The notes under the pieces: generated by a model
What the model was told of the DNA's origin: nothing
The model's input: the letters and a program-made list of their open reading frames with translations, nothing else
The model's database searches: none
Translations under genes and position numbers: made by a program
Assembly (NCBI GenBank): GCA_045807225.1
Contig: JBJMHU010000009.1
Coordinates: 1-29,587, forward strand
Source of the DNA: Fodinibacter sp045807225
Lineage (GTDB): Bacteria > Actinomycetota > Actinomycetes > Actinomycetales > Dermatophilaceae
DNA length: 29,587 nucleotides
Reading direction: 5' to 3'
Shown: positions 1 through 7,977 of the stretch, piece after piece
Numbering within the stretch: the stretch's first letter is position 1
How the letters are laid out: each line of letters opens with the position of its first letter

Positions 1-107
1 ATCGAGTCGATGAGGGTGCCGTCGAGGTCGAGCAGCACTCCGGCGAACGGCGCGTCGAACGGGCCCCGCGACGGCAGGGCGGACGGCGGAACAGGGGACA
101 CCGGCAT
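1..107 (-). CDS. HAD-superfamily hydrolase, N-terminal fragment (cut by window edge)
   Basis: Reading the minus strand from the ATG at 107 gives 35 codons that end in the HAD motif I sequence VLLDLDGTLIDS, with the nucleophile Asp and the general acid Asp two residues later. Such proteins are phosphatases or phosphoglucomutase-like enzymes; substrate cannot be told from this fragment. The 20 residues before the motif are Pro/Ser-rich and probably disordered. The rest of the gene lies left of the window. There is no Shine-Dalgarno sequence, but a TAGGCT -10 box sits 7 nt before the ATG (115-120 on the plus strand), so translation is probably leaderless. Confidence 0.85.
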   Translation of the reverse strand, partial: MPVSPVPPSALPSRGPFDAPFAGVLLDLDGTLIDS

Positions 108-114
108 GCCCGCC

Positions 115-120
115 AGCCTA
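115..120 (-). promoter_or_regulatory. -10 box for a leaderless HAD-gene transcript
   Basis: TAGGCT on the minus strand fits the actinobacterial TANNNT -10 pattern and ends 7 nt before the ATG at 107, so the start codon would be at or next to the transcription start. No clear -35 is seen. Confidence 0.4.
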
Positions 121-163
121 GGTTCCGCGGTGCACCGGTCAGAACCGGGCACCTACGAGCCGG

Positions 164-498
164 GTCGATCTCGCCCCGGCACGGGGCGGTCGGGGTGGGG
201 CAACTCTGACCTATTGGTCGATCTTGCCCCGGCGACAGGGGGTCGGGGTGGGGCAACTGTGACCTATTCGTCGATCTTGCCCCGGCACCGGGCGGTCGGG
301 CTGGGGCAACTGTGACCTATTGGTCGATCTTGCCCCGGCACCGGGCCGTCGGGGTGGGACAACTCTGACCTATTGGTCGATCTTGCCCCCGCACCGGGCG
401 GTCGGGGTGGGGCAACTGTGACCTATTGGTCGATCTTGCCCCGGCACCGGGCGGTCGGGGTGGGACAACTGTGACCTATTGGTCGATCTTGCCCCGGC
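164..498. repeat. 53-bp tandem repeat, six full units plus a partial seventh
   Basis: The string GTCGATCTTGCCCC (GTCGATCTCGCCCC in the first copy) recurs at 164, 217, 270, 323, 376, 429 and 482, an exact 53-bp period with substitutions but no indels. Each unit contains GACC-TATT-GGTC, a small stem-loop, and TTGCCCC paired with GGGGCAA about 19 nt further on, a larger stem. The array fills the space between the promoter of the HAD gene and the stop codon of the DUF72 gene (506). Unlike CRISPR, there are no unique spacers. It may be a variable-number minisatellite or a multi-copy terminator for the DUF72 transcript. Nothing else is recognisable between 121 and 505. Confidence 0.95.
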
Positions 499-505
499 GG
501 GCGGT

Positions 506-1234
506 TCAGCGGCCGAGGAGCTCCCGCAACCGCATCGCGTTCGCCACGGCATACCCGAACTGGTCGTTGTTGAAGTAGCCGTAGACCCGGTGCCCGGCAC
601 CCTCCCACTCGAGCAGCCGGTCGGCCCACCACCGCAGGTCGTCCTCGCCGTAGGACCCGGCGTAGAGGTGCTCGGCACTGGGCCCGTGCCAGCGCACGTA
701 GACCATCTCGCTGGTGGCCCGCAGCACGCACGGCAGGTGGGCGCCGCTCATCACCACGTAGGCGGCCCGGTGCCGCTCGAGGATGCCGAAGACGCGGTCG
801 TCGAGCCAGGACGGATGCCGGAACTCCACCGCCGTGCGGATGCCGGCCGGCAGGTGGGCGAGGGCGTAGTCGAGCCGGGCGTCGTCGCGCTCCATCGTCG
901 GCGGCAGCTGGACGAGGAACGGCCCGGCGCGGTCGCCGAGCAGCCGCATGCCGCGCTCGATGATCTCCGACCACCTCTCCGGTGCGTACAGCCGCTTGGC
1001 GTGGGTCAGCGCACGAGGGGCCTTCACGGCCAGCTCGAACCCCGCCGGGAGCCGGTCGTGCCAGCCGGTGAACACGGTGTCGCGGGGCCAGCGGTAGTGG
1101 CTGGCGTTCAGCTCCACGGTGTCGAGCCGCTCGGCGTAGAACTCCAGCCAGCGCCGCCGTGCCACCCCCGCCGGGTAGAACGGCCCGGCCCAGCTGTCGT
1201 AGGTCCACCCCGAGGTGCCCACCCGGATCGTCAT
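506..1234 (-). CDS. DUF72 family protein (YecE-like TIM barrel)
   Basis: The 242-residue product starts MTIRVGTSGWTYDSW, the standard DUF72 opening, followed by an EFRHPSWL motif, YVRWHG, and the closing YFNND segment before the stop. These motifs and the length match the family. The biochemical function of DUF72 is not firmly known; the fold is a TIM barrel and some reports link relatives to nucleic-acid or Fe-S processes. The ATG at 1234 is chosen because it puts the family N-terminus at residue 1 and has AGGA a few bases upstream. The gene is divergent from the metallophosphoesterase gene at 1317, and its 3' end runs straight into the 53-bp repeat array. Confidence 0.9.
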   Translation of the reverse strand: MTIRVGTSGWTYDSWAGPFYPAGVARRRWLEFYAERLDTVELNASHYRWPRDTVFTGWHDRLPAGFELAVKAPRALTHAKRLYAPERWSEIIERGMRLLGDRAGPFLVQLPPTMERDDARLDYALAHLPAGIRTAVEFRHPSWLDDRVFGILERHRAAYVVMSGAHLPCVLRATSEMVYVRWHGPSAEHLYAGSYGEDDLRWWADRLLEWEGAGHRVYGYFNNDQFGYAVANAMRLRELLGR

Positions 1235-1303
1235 CCCGGCATCCTGCCGCGCCCGCGGCGCCGACGGCGGGCTCCGAGCCCAGGCGGGTGCAGCCGCCCG
1301 ACC

Positions 1304-1309
1304 TAGTCT
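1304..1309 (+). promoter_or_regulatory. -10 box for a leaderless metallophosphoesterase transcript
   Basis: TAGTCT fits TANNNT and ends 7 nt before the ATG at 1317. No Shine-Dalgarno sequence lies in between, so this position argues for the 1317 start and for leaderless translation. Confidence 0.45.
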
Positions 1310-1316
1310 GGTGCGC

Positions 1317-3554
1317 ATGCCCGAGCCCACGAGCGAGCCGTCGGCCACGCCGCCGGCACCCGAGGGGGCTGCGCCCGTGGACGGGACCCACCTGCCCGGG
1401 AACGAGCCGGTGGGCCGGCCGCGCACGGCCGTGCTGAGCGCCACGGTCGCCGTCCTGGCACTGGTCGGGGGCTGGACCTGGGCCGCCGCGGTGCAGCCCG
1501 GCGGCTTCGACTCCGGCGCCGAGTCGATCAGCGCCCTCGCGGCGTCGACCACCCCGCACCGCTGGATCATGACGACCGCCCTGGTGCTCACCGGGCTCGC
1601 GCACCTCGTCACCGCGTGGGCGCTGGTGCCCGCGCGTCGCACCGGCCGGGTGCTGCTCGCCGCAGGTGGGGCGGCGACCCTGGCCGTCGCGGCCCTGCCG
1701 CTCCCTACGCGCACCGACTCGTCGGCAGAGCACACGGTGGTCGCCACCGCGTCGTTCGCGCTGCTCGCCGCCTGGCCGTGGTTCGCCGCCCGGCCGCGGG
1801 GACCGGTCGCCCTGGAGCGCCGGGTGGCCCGTCCGGCGGCCGCCGTCATGGGCGTCGCCGTCGCCTCGCTCGTCATCGGCCTGGGCGGCACGACGTTCGG
1901 CCTGCACGAGCGGGCCGTCGCCCTCCTCACCGTGGGGTGGCCGCTGGTCACCGCCATCAGCACCTGGTGGTGGGCCGGGCACCGGATCGCTCCGCGACGG
2001 GTGCGGCACGGGCTCGCCGTCGTCGGGCTGGTCGCGGCGTGCGCGCTGGCCGGCACCTCGGCCACGGCCGTCGCGCCGGCCACCGCGCAGACCCGGCACT
2101 ACCAGGCGAGCGTCTCCCTCGACCCCAACCCGCTGGGCAGCGGTGAGCTGGTCGCCACCACGGCGTTCGGCGACCTCCGCCTGGAGTTCCAGGGCCTGGC
2201 TCCCGGCATCCGGGCCGTGCCGCAGGTCAAGGCCAACATCGCCGAGGTCCTCTCCCGCCCGGGCGTCAGCCTGGCCAGCCTGCGGCCCGGGCCCGAGGAG
2301 CTCAGCGCCGCCATCCGCGACGTCGCGGTGTCGATCATGGTGCGCTTCTCGCTCGGTGCGCTCGCCGTCGTCGCGCTCACGCTCGCCGGGTATGCCGTGC
2401 TGCGCCGCCGCCGACCGCCCACCGCGCTGCTCGTCGCGGGCCTCCTCGGCTGGCTGGTGTCGACCGCGGTCACCGCCGTCGCGCTGTACGCCACCTACCA
2501 GCCCGACCGCCAGGAGACCTTCACCTCGACCGGGGTGCTCGGCACCCTGCAGCGCAACCAGGGCATCCTCAGCGACGTCGAGACCCGTGCGACCCAGGTG
2601 GCGCCCTACCTGCGCAACCTCATCGCCCTGTCGACGGCCCTGCAGCAGAAGTACCAGGCGGCACCGCTGCAGTCCGACACCTCCTTGCGGGTGCTGCTCG
2701 TCAGCGACATCCACGCGGGCAACCAGTACGACCTGATGCGCACCATCGTGCAGGAGGAGGGGGTCGACCTGGTCGTCGACGCGGGCGACCTGATCAACTT
2801 CGGCACGGTCGAGGAGGCCGACGCCACCGGCCTGTTCACCGGCATCGCGTCCCTCGACGTGCCCTACCTCTTCGTGCGCGGCAACCACGACGCGAACAGC
2901 GCCACCGACACGGCCCTGCTCGACCGGCTCGACCGCATCCCCAACGTCCTGCTCCTCGAGGGCGCGAGCGGCGACTACACCGAGGTCACCGTGCACGGGG
3001 TGCGCATCGCCGGCTTCAACGACCCACGGTGGTTCGGTGACTCCGGCACCGGGACGCGGGCCAAGCAGGACCCGGCCCGCGAGGCGTTCACCGCCGCGTA
3101 TGCCGGGCGGCCGGCGCCCGACCTGGTCGTCGGCCACGAGCCGTGGGCCGTCGAGGGCCTGGACGGCGGTGTGCTGGTCAACGGGCACATGCACTCGGCC
3201 GACCTCGAGGGCAACCGGGTGCAGGCCGGCACCTTCACCGGCGGAGGCCCGTTCACCCACTTCCTCGCGGATGCCGGGGGTGAGGAGCTGGTCGGCCAGC
3301 CGTCGGCCTTCGACGTGCTCACCTTCGGCACCGACTGCCGCCTGGCCACCCTGAGCCGTTACCGCTTCCGCGACGTCATCGAGGGCCGGCCGGCCTACGA
3401 CGACGTCTCCCTGGTCAACGGGCGCCGCATCGACCGGCGCGAGGCCGACCCGGTCCGCACCTGCTCGGTCGACGCACCGCTGACGACGGTCCACGTGCCG
3501 GCCGCCAGGGTCGCGGGTGAGGACGGGCCGACCGCCTCGCCATCCCCGAGCTGA
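1317..3554 (+). CDS. DUF998-like membrane domain fused to a calcineurin-type metallophosphoesterase
   Basis: The 745-residue protein has three parts. Residues 1-35 are Pro/Glu-rich. Residues 38-250 hold about six hydrophobic segments resembling DUF998, with the SGAESISALA segment after the first helix; two more helices follow at about 340-362 and 368-390. Residues 455-700 form a metallophosphoesterase: DIHAG (D464, H466), GD (490-491), GNHD (522-525), GHEPW and NGHMH supply the expected di-metal ligands. The roughly 80-residue stretch between helices at about 258-338 is probably extracytoplasmic; which side the phosphatase domain faces is not certain. Substrate is unknown. An in-frame start at 1215 would overlap the divergent DUF72 gene and lacks a promoter, so 1317 is preferred. 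It converges on the acyl-CoA synthetase gene. Confidence 0.88.
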   Translation: MPEPTSEPSATPPAPEGAAPVDGTHLPGNEPVGRPRTAVLSATVAVLALVGGWTWAAAVQPGGFDSGAESISALAASTTPHRWIMTTALVLTGLAHLVTAWALVPARRTGRVLLAAGGAATLAVAALPLPTRTDSSAEHTVVATASFALLAAWPWFAARPRGPVALERRVARPAAAVMGVAVASLVIGLGGTTFGLHERAVALLTVGWPLVTAISTWWWAGHRIAPRRVRHGLAVVGLVAACALAGTSATAVAPATAQTRHYQASVSLDPNPLGSGELVATTAFGDLRLEFQGLAPGIRAVPQVKANIAEVLSRPGVSLASLRPGPEELSAAIRDVAVSIMVRFSLGALAVVALTLAGYAVLRRRRPPTALLVAGLLGWLVSTAVTAVALYATYQPDRQETFTSTGVLGTLQRNQGILSDVETRATQVAPYLRNLIALSTALQQKYQAAPLQSDTSLRVLLVSDIHAGNQYDLMRTIVQEEGVDLVVDAGDLINFGTVEEADATGLFTGIASLDVPYLFVRGNHDANSATDTALLDRLDRIPNVLLLEGASGDYTEVTVHGVRIAGFNDPRWFGDSGTGTRAKQDPAREAFTAAYAGRPAPDLVVGHEPWAVEGLDGGVLVNGHMHSADLEGNRVQAGTFTGGGPFTHFLADAGGEELVGQPSAFDVLTFGTDCRLATLSRYRFRDVIEGRPAYDDVSLVNGRRIDRREADPVRTCSVDAPLTTVHVPAARVAGEDGPTASPSPS

Positions 3555-3557
3555 ACG

Positions 3558-3575
3558 CCGGCCCGATCGGGCCGG
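3558..3575. terminator. Palindrome between convergent stop codons
   Basis: A perfect 18-bp palindrome (CCGGCCCGA and its complement) fills the 21-bp gap between two convergent stop codons. It can form a GC-rich hairpin from either transcript. There is no T-tract, so termination is inferred from position. Confidence 0.5.
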
Positions 3576-5279
3576 TCAGCTGGTGCGGTCGCGGAGCATG
3601 TCGTCGCGCCACTCGGTGCCGGCCGTGGCGCCGTCACCGGCCAGCTCCTCCTCGCGGGCCCGCAGCTCGACCCGGCGGATCTTGCCCGAGATCGTCTTGG
3701 GCAGCTCGGAGAACTCCAGCCGGCGCACCCGCTGCCACGGCTGCAGGTGCTCGCGGGCGTACTCGAGGATGGAGCGGGCGGTCTCCTCCGTCGGCTCGTG
3801 CCCGGGGGCGAGCACGACGTAGGCCTTGGGCACCGCCAGGCGCACGGCATCCGGGGCGGGCACGACGGCCGCCTCGGCGACCGCCGGGTGCTCGATGAGC
3901 ACCGACTCCACCTCGAACGGGCTGATCTTGTAGTCGCTGGCCTTGAACACGTCGTCGGTGCGCCCGACGTAGGTGATGTAGCCGTCGGCGTCGCGGGTCG
4001 CCACGTCACCGGTGTGGTACCAGCCGCCGGCCATCGCCTCGTCGTTGCGGGCGTCGTCGCCCGCGTAGCCGGTCATCAGCGGCAACGGGTGCGTGGCCAG
4101 GTCGAGGCAGAGCTCGCCCTCGCCCGGACCGTCGACCCGCTGGCCGCTGAGCGGGTCGACCAGCACCACCGGCACGCCGGGCAGGGGCCGGCCCATCGAG
4201 CCCGCCTTCAGCGGTGAGCCCGGCGTGTTGCCGACGGCGGCGGTCATCTCGGTCTGGCCGTAGCCGTCGCGCAGGTCGAGCCCCCAGGCACGGCGCACCT
4301 GCTCGATGACCTCGGGGTTGAGCGGCTCGCCCGCCCCGACGACCTCGCGCAGCGCGCCCGGGCCGCCGGACAGGTCGGCGTTGATGAGCATCCGCCACAC
4401 GGTGGGCGGCGCACAGAAGCTGGTGACCTCGTGCTCGCGCAGCACGTCGAGCAGCCGGGCGGCGTCGAACCGCGCGTAGGACAGCACGACGACGGTCGAC
4501 TCGGCGATCCAGGGGGCGAAGAAGCACGACCAGGCGTGCTTCGCCCAGCCGGGGCTGGACAGGTTGAGGTGCCGGTCGCCCGGCTGCAGGCCGAGCCAGT
4601 AGGCCGTGGACAGGTGGCCGACGGGGTACGACACCTGGGTGTGCTCGACCAGCTTGGGCCGGGCGGTGGTGCCCGAGGTGAAGTAGAGGAGCAGTGGGTC
4701 GTCGGGGGCGGTGCCGGGGTGCGGGAGCGGCTCGACGTCCGCGGCGTACGCGTCGGCCAGGTCGGCCCAGCCGTCGGTGGCGCCCACGCTGACCCGCACC
4801 AGGTCGGGGCCGAGGTCGGCGAACTTCGCGGTCTGGTCGGGGGTCGTCACGACCGCGCGTGCGCCGCTGCGAGCCACCCGGTCGGCCAGGTCGGCGGCAC
4901 CGGCCGCCGTGGCCGTCGGCACGATGACGGCGCCGATCTTCATCACCGCGAGCATGACGTCCCACAGCTCGGCCCGGTTGCCCAGCATGAGCAGCACCGG
5001 GTCGCCGCGCCCGACCCCCAGCCCGAGCAGCCACCGCCCCACCCGGTCCGAGCGCGCGGCCATGGCGTCGAAGCTGACCTCCTCGCTCGAGCCGTCCTCG
5101 GCCACCACGACCAGCGCCCGCGCGTCGTTGCCGCGGGCGATGGCGTCGAACCAGTCGACCGCCCAGTTGAACTGCTCGCCCACGTCGGGCCAGGCGAACC
5201 GCTCGAGCGCCTCCTCGTGGCGCCCCCGCAGGGAGATCATCAGGTCACGTGCCTCGCGGTACCGCTCCGTCGCGCTCAT
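3576..5279 (-). CDS. AMP-forming acyl-CoA synthetase (acetyl/medium-chain type)
   Basis: The 567-residue product belongs to the ANL adenylating superfamily and should activate a carboxylic acid to its acyl-AMP and then acyl-CoA in the cytosol. The P-loop-like motif YFTSGTTARPK spans 199-209, followed by GYGQTEM, YHTGD, GRTDDVFKASDYKI, and the C-terminal PKTISGKIRR with the adenylation lysine at 532. Overall layout and the N-terminal FNWAVDWFD segment resemble medium-chain/acetyl-CoA synthetase-like enzymes rather than long-chain FadD. The chain length of the substrate cannot be read from sequence. The gene is the downstream neighbour of the sucrase/ferredoxin-like gene, 36 bp away. A TAGGTT -10-like hexamer (minus strand, 5318-5313) overlaps that gene's stop codon. 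Confidence 0.92.
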   Translation of the reverse strand: MSATERYREARDLMISLRGRHEEALERFAWPDVGEQFNWAVDWFDAIARGNDARALVVVAEDGSSEEVSFDAMAARSDRVGRWLLGLGVGRGDPVLLMLGNRAELWDVMLAVMKIGAVIVPTATAAGAADLADRVARSGARAVVTTPDQTAKFADLGPDLVRVSVGATDGWADLADAYAADVEPLPHPGTAPDDPLLLYFTSGTTARPKLVEHTQVSYPVGHLSTAYWLGLQPGDRHLNLSSPGWAKHAWSCFFAPWIAESTVVVLSYARFDAARLLDVLREHEVTSFCAPPTVWRMLINADLSGGPGALREVVGAGEPLNPEVIEQVRRAWGLDLRDGYGQTEMTAAVGNTPGSPLKAGSMGRPLPGVPVVLVDPLSGQRVDGPGEGELCLDLATHPLPLMTGYAGDDARNDEAMAGGWYHTGDVATRDADGYITYVGRTDDVFKASDYKISPFEVESVLIEHPAVAEAAVVPAPDAVRLAVPKAYVVLAPGHEPTEETARSILEYAREHLQPWQRVRRLEFSELPKTISGKIRRVELRAREEELAGDGATAGTEWRDDMLRDRTS

Positions 5280-5315
5280 GGCCCCATGCTGGCACCGCGG
5301 CCGCGGCGGCGGAAC

Positions 5316-6206
5316 CTAGGTGCGCACGGTGGCCCGCTGCGCGACGTGCGGCTTGGGCCGGTCGCCGCAGCTCAGCGCGGCGTCGGGCAACGCCTCGGTG
5401 ACGACGTCGACGACGGTCAGCTCGGGCAGGGGCGCCCGGCCGAGCACCTCGACGGTCGTGCGCTCCCCGTCGACCTCGACGACCCCCGGCACCACGTCGT
5501 CGGCGGATGCCGGGCCGTGGGCCTCGAGCGTGGCGACGAGCGCCGCCTGCACCGCCGGCTCCCAGCGTGTGGTCCCACGCAGGTGTGCCGGGTCGGTGCG
5601 ACCCTGTCGATGGGCGCCGACCACCTCGGCGGCCGATGCCGGGTCGAGCCGGCCGAAGCAGGCGCCGTCGGGCAGCGTGAGCAACGTTCCGGCGAACCGG
5701 TGCCCGCCCAGGTGCGTCGTCTCCCAGACCTGGTCCGGGAAGGCGCGCGCCAGCGCGTTGACGATCGGCCTCCCGCGCACGGCGCAACAGGCGTCGCGGA
5801 TGCCGTGCGTGCACACGAGCACCATCGGCTCGGCATCCTCGTGGCTGGCCGAGAGGGTGGCCCCCAGGGCGCGAGCCGCCTCGCGCAGGTCGGTGGCGGT
5901 GCGCCAGGTGCCGCGAACCCAGGTGCGCCGCACCGTGTCGACGGCGAACCAGTGCTGCTCCTCCGCGCCCGGCACGCGGCGGCCGGGCCGGCGCACGAGC
6001 AGCACCTTGCCGCCGAACGACGCGGCCCGTGCGTCGACCTCGGCGCCCACCGCGCCGAACAACGGCTCGGTGTCGGTCGGCTTCTTGGCCCACGGACCCT
6101 GGTGCTCGACGAGCAACCAGCGCGACGCGACGGGGGCGGTGCCGGCCTGCGGGTCACCGCGGCGCAGGGACGCGGCGGAGCAGCGCAGGGTTTCGGTCGG
6201 GGCCAC
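5316..6206 (-). CDS. Sucrase/ferredoxin-like family protein
   Basis: The 296-residue protein matches the Suc_Fer-like family, whose members have thioredoxin-fold halves related to 2Fe-2S ferredoxins. Family motifs seen are LRCSAASL with C9, VCTHGIRDACCA with C132, C140 and C141, and ETTHLGGHRFAGTLL with H165 and H169. These Cys and His residues are the likely iron-sulfur ligands. Physiological role is not established, and the name sucrase is historical. The start is GTG at 6206: there is no Shine-Dalgarno sequence, but a TAGCAT -10 box lies 6 nt upstream, so it is probably leaderless. No signal peptide is visible. It may be co-transcribed with the acyl-CoA synthetase gene downstream. Confidence 0.85.
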   Translation of the reverse strand: MAPTETLRCSAASLRRGDPQAGTAPVASRWLLVEHQGPWAKKPTDTEPLFGAVGAEVDARAASFGGKVLLVRRPGRRVPGAEEQHWFAVDTVRRTWVRGTWRTATDLREAARALGATLSASHEDAEPMVLVCTHGIRDACCAVRGRPIVNALARAFPDQVWETTHLGGHRFAGTLLTLPDGACFGRLDPASAAEVVGAHRQGRTDPAHLRGTTRWEPAVQAALVATLEAHGPASADDVVPGVVEVDGERTTVEVLGRAPLPELTVVDVVTEALPDAALSCGDRPKPHVAQRATVRT

Positions 6207-6212
6207 CTCGCG

Positions 6213-6218
6213 ATGCTA
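6213..6218 (-). promoter_or_regulatory. -10 box for a leaderless sucrase/ferredoxin-like transcript
   Basis: TAGCAT on the minus strand ends 6 nt before the GTG at 6206. The position fits transcription beginning at the start codon. Confidence 0.4.
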
Positions 6219-6249
6219 TGCGAGGCGACGCCCACGGGCCTGTGTGAGC

Positions 6250-7827
6250 TCAGGGGTGAACAGCGAGGTGGACGTCATCACCGCAGAGGTAGATCCGCGG
6301 CTCGGTGCTGGAGTCCGGCACCGGCTCGTCGGTGCTGGACCGCACCCCCGCCTCGACGATGCGGCCGGTGCGTGGGTCGACGACCACGTAGCGCAGCGGC
6401 ACGTCCGGTGCCCGCAGGTCCAGCGGCCCACCGTTCTCCTGGTAGGCGAGCACCAGCCCGCTCGGTGCGCGCAGGACCCGGGGGGAGATCGCCACCGTCC
6501 GGTCGGGCACCATGTCGGTGGTCGGCAGGCGGCCGAGGATCTTCCCGACGAGCCCCACGTAGGTGGACCCCTCGAAGTCGAGGGCCTCGCGCCACCCGGA
6601 CGGCGGGTCGGCGAAGGAGGCGGAGTGCGCCGGCTCGTCGGGGTGGAGGCGCCACTGCCACAGGCTGGCGGCCCCGTAGACGACGCCCATCGTGCCGCCG
6701 GCGAACAGGTTGCACCACGCCTCGTGGCCCTGCCACCACCCGGCGGCCCGCTCGGGTCCGCCGGTGCGCTCGTAGGTGGGCTCGCCGTTCGCGACCGCCT
6801 TCACCGGCCGGTTGCGGGCCAGGTCGGCGACCCGCTCCGGCACGTGCTCGCCACCGTGGCCGGTCTGGCACCACTGGAAGTCGAGCCACTCCGCGTCCTG
6901 GTGGGCGTCGGCGACGGCGTGCGGCTGGTAGTGCAGGCCGGTGGGCTGCTCGTAGCAGTCCCACCCGCTCACCTCGCGACCACCGGCCTCGCACTGTGGC
7001 TCCTGGCCGGTGCCGTCGGCGCCGACCAGGTGGATGGCCGGCCGGGCCCCGTAGCGGGCCACCAGGTACCGGCAGTAGCGGGCGTAGTCCTCCGGCGACA
7101 CGACGTTGCCGGCGACGGGTGGGCCCTTCCAGCCGAAGCCCTGGAAGACCGGCTGCAGCACCGCAGCGATGCCGCGGTCGGCCAGGGTCTCGCTGGTGCC
7201 GTCCAGGTACTGGAAGTAGCCCGCGTCCAGCTGCTTCAGCTGCCCCTCGGGCAGGTCCTCGAACCCGACGTCGAAGCCCTCGTCAGCGGTGCGGTCGCGC
7301 GGGCCCACCGTGTGCAGGTCCGGTTGCACCGACATCAGCAGCACCGCGTTGAAGCCCTTCGCCGACCGGTCGTCGGCGTAGGTGACCACCTGCTCGTGGG
7401 TCGCGCGCCACGGCATCGCCCAGGCGGTGTCGGCGACCAGGATGGCGGGGGTCCCGTCGGCATGGACCAGCGAACGGCCCCCCGCCGACATCCGCCAGAA
7501 GCCGTGCCGCCGGAAGGCCGTCTCCGTGGTCTCGTCGGTGGCGACGCACTCGATGGTGCCGCTGCGCCCGTCGACCTCGTCGAGGGGCGCGCGAGCCCGC
7601 ACGGTCCAGTCCCAGCGACCCTCGAGGGTCGGCGCGAAGCGGATCCGCCAGGTGTTCGCGCCGTCCCAGAACGCCGGGCGGCGCAGCACGACGCCCTCCT
7701 CATGGACGAAGTCGGCCTCGAACCCGCCTTCGACGTACGGGTTGTCCAGGTGCACCACCGGATGGAAGACGAGCTCGGCCTCGTACCAGCGTCGGCAGGC
7801 GACCGTCGGTTCCACCACGGCACTCAC
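6250..7827 (-). CDS. DUF5060-DUF4038 glycoside hydrolase, GH140-like putative apiosidase
   Basis: The product is about 525 residues without a signal peptide, so it should act in the cytosol on imported glycosides. Residues 10-100 form a DUF5060 beta-sandwich (NPYVEGGFEADF, RIRFAPTLEGRWDW). The rest is a DUF4038 barrel: LVADTAWAM, KGFNAVLL, HLVGADG with D271 as likely acid/base, and NGEPTYE with E349 as likely nucleophile. These correspond to the Asp and Glu reported for GH140 apiosidase of the rhamnogalacturonan II pathway. Start choice: GTG at 7827 has a TACCGT box 6 nt upstream and precedes the domain closely; an in-frame GTG at 7854 is possible but its GAAGG is too close. It is divergent from the SorC regulator and adjoins a kinase-isomerase-transketolase operon, which supports apiose release. 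DUF4038 enzymes also include other specificities. Confidence 0.83.
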   Translation of the reverse strand: MSAVVEPTVACRRWYEAELVFHPVVHLDNPYVEGGFEADFVHEEGVVLRRPAFWDGANTWRIRFAPTLEGRWDWTVRARAPLDEVDGRSGTIECVATDETTETAFRRHGFWRMSAGGRSLVHADGTPAILVADTAWAMPWRATHEQVVTYADDRSAKGFNAVLLMSVQPDLHTVGPRDRTADEGFDVGFEDLPEGQLKQLDAGYFQYLDGTSETLADRGIAAVLQPVFQGFGWKGPPVAGNVVSPEDYARYCRYLVARYGARPAIHLVGADGTGQEPQCEAGGREVSGWDCYEQPTGLHYQPHAVADAHQDAEWLDFQWCQTGHGGEHVPERVADLARNRPVKAVANGEPTYERTGGPERAAGWWQGHEAWCNLFAGGTMGVVYGAASLWQWRLHPDEPAHSASFADPPSGWREALDFEGSTYVGLVGKILGRLPTTDMVPDRTVAISPRVLRAPSGLVLAYQENGGPLDLRAPDVPLRYVVVDPRTGRIVEAGVRSSTDEPVPDSSTEPRIYLCGDDVHLAVHP

Positions 7828-7833
7828 CCGGAC

Positions 7834-7977
7834 ACGGTATCGACGGCACGTCACCCTTCACCAGATCGCTGTGGATATTCTGTCGAGGGTGACTGTGCAT
7901 TCGCAACGGCACCGCCCGCGAGCGTGACCTGCGTGCGACAATCCATCAACTCGACCACCGCACCCGTGGAGGCTCTC
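7834..7977. promoter_or_regulatory. Divergent control region of the GH140-like gene and the SorC gene
   Basis: A TACCGT -10 box on the minus strand (7839-7834) lies 6 nt before the GH140-like GTG. At 7872-7880 is TGGATATTC, also present at 9113-9121 in the kinase promoter, and at 7889-7894 is CATTCG, the inverse of the CGAATG half-site of the kinase operator. This is a plausible weaker operator for the SorC protein. GGAGG at 7968-7972 is the ribosome binding site of the SorC gene, 5 nt before its GTG. No convincing -35 is seen for either direction. Confidence 0.45.

Noticed and set aside
164..498. CRISPR array
   Set aside because: The whole 53-bp unit is repeated and there are no unique spacers or cas genes.
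423..3494. A 1023-codon open frame on the minus strand
   Set aside because: It is antisense to the metallophosphoesterase gene and out of frame with DUF72; the translation is low-complexity Arg/Gly/Ala-rich, typical of shadow frames in GC-rich DNA.
4431..7352. A 973-codon open frame on the plus strand
   Set aside because: Antisense to the acyl-CoA synthetase, sucrase/ferredoxin-like and GH140-like genes, with no domain pattern.
5320..7977. In-frame N-terminal extension of the SorC gene
   Set aside because: It runs antisense through two real genes; GGAGG before the GTG at 7978 gives the true start.
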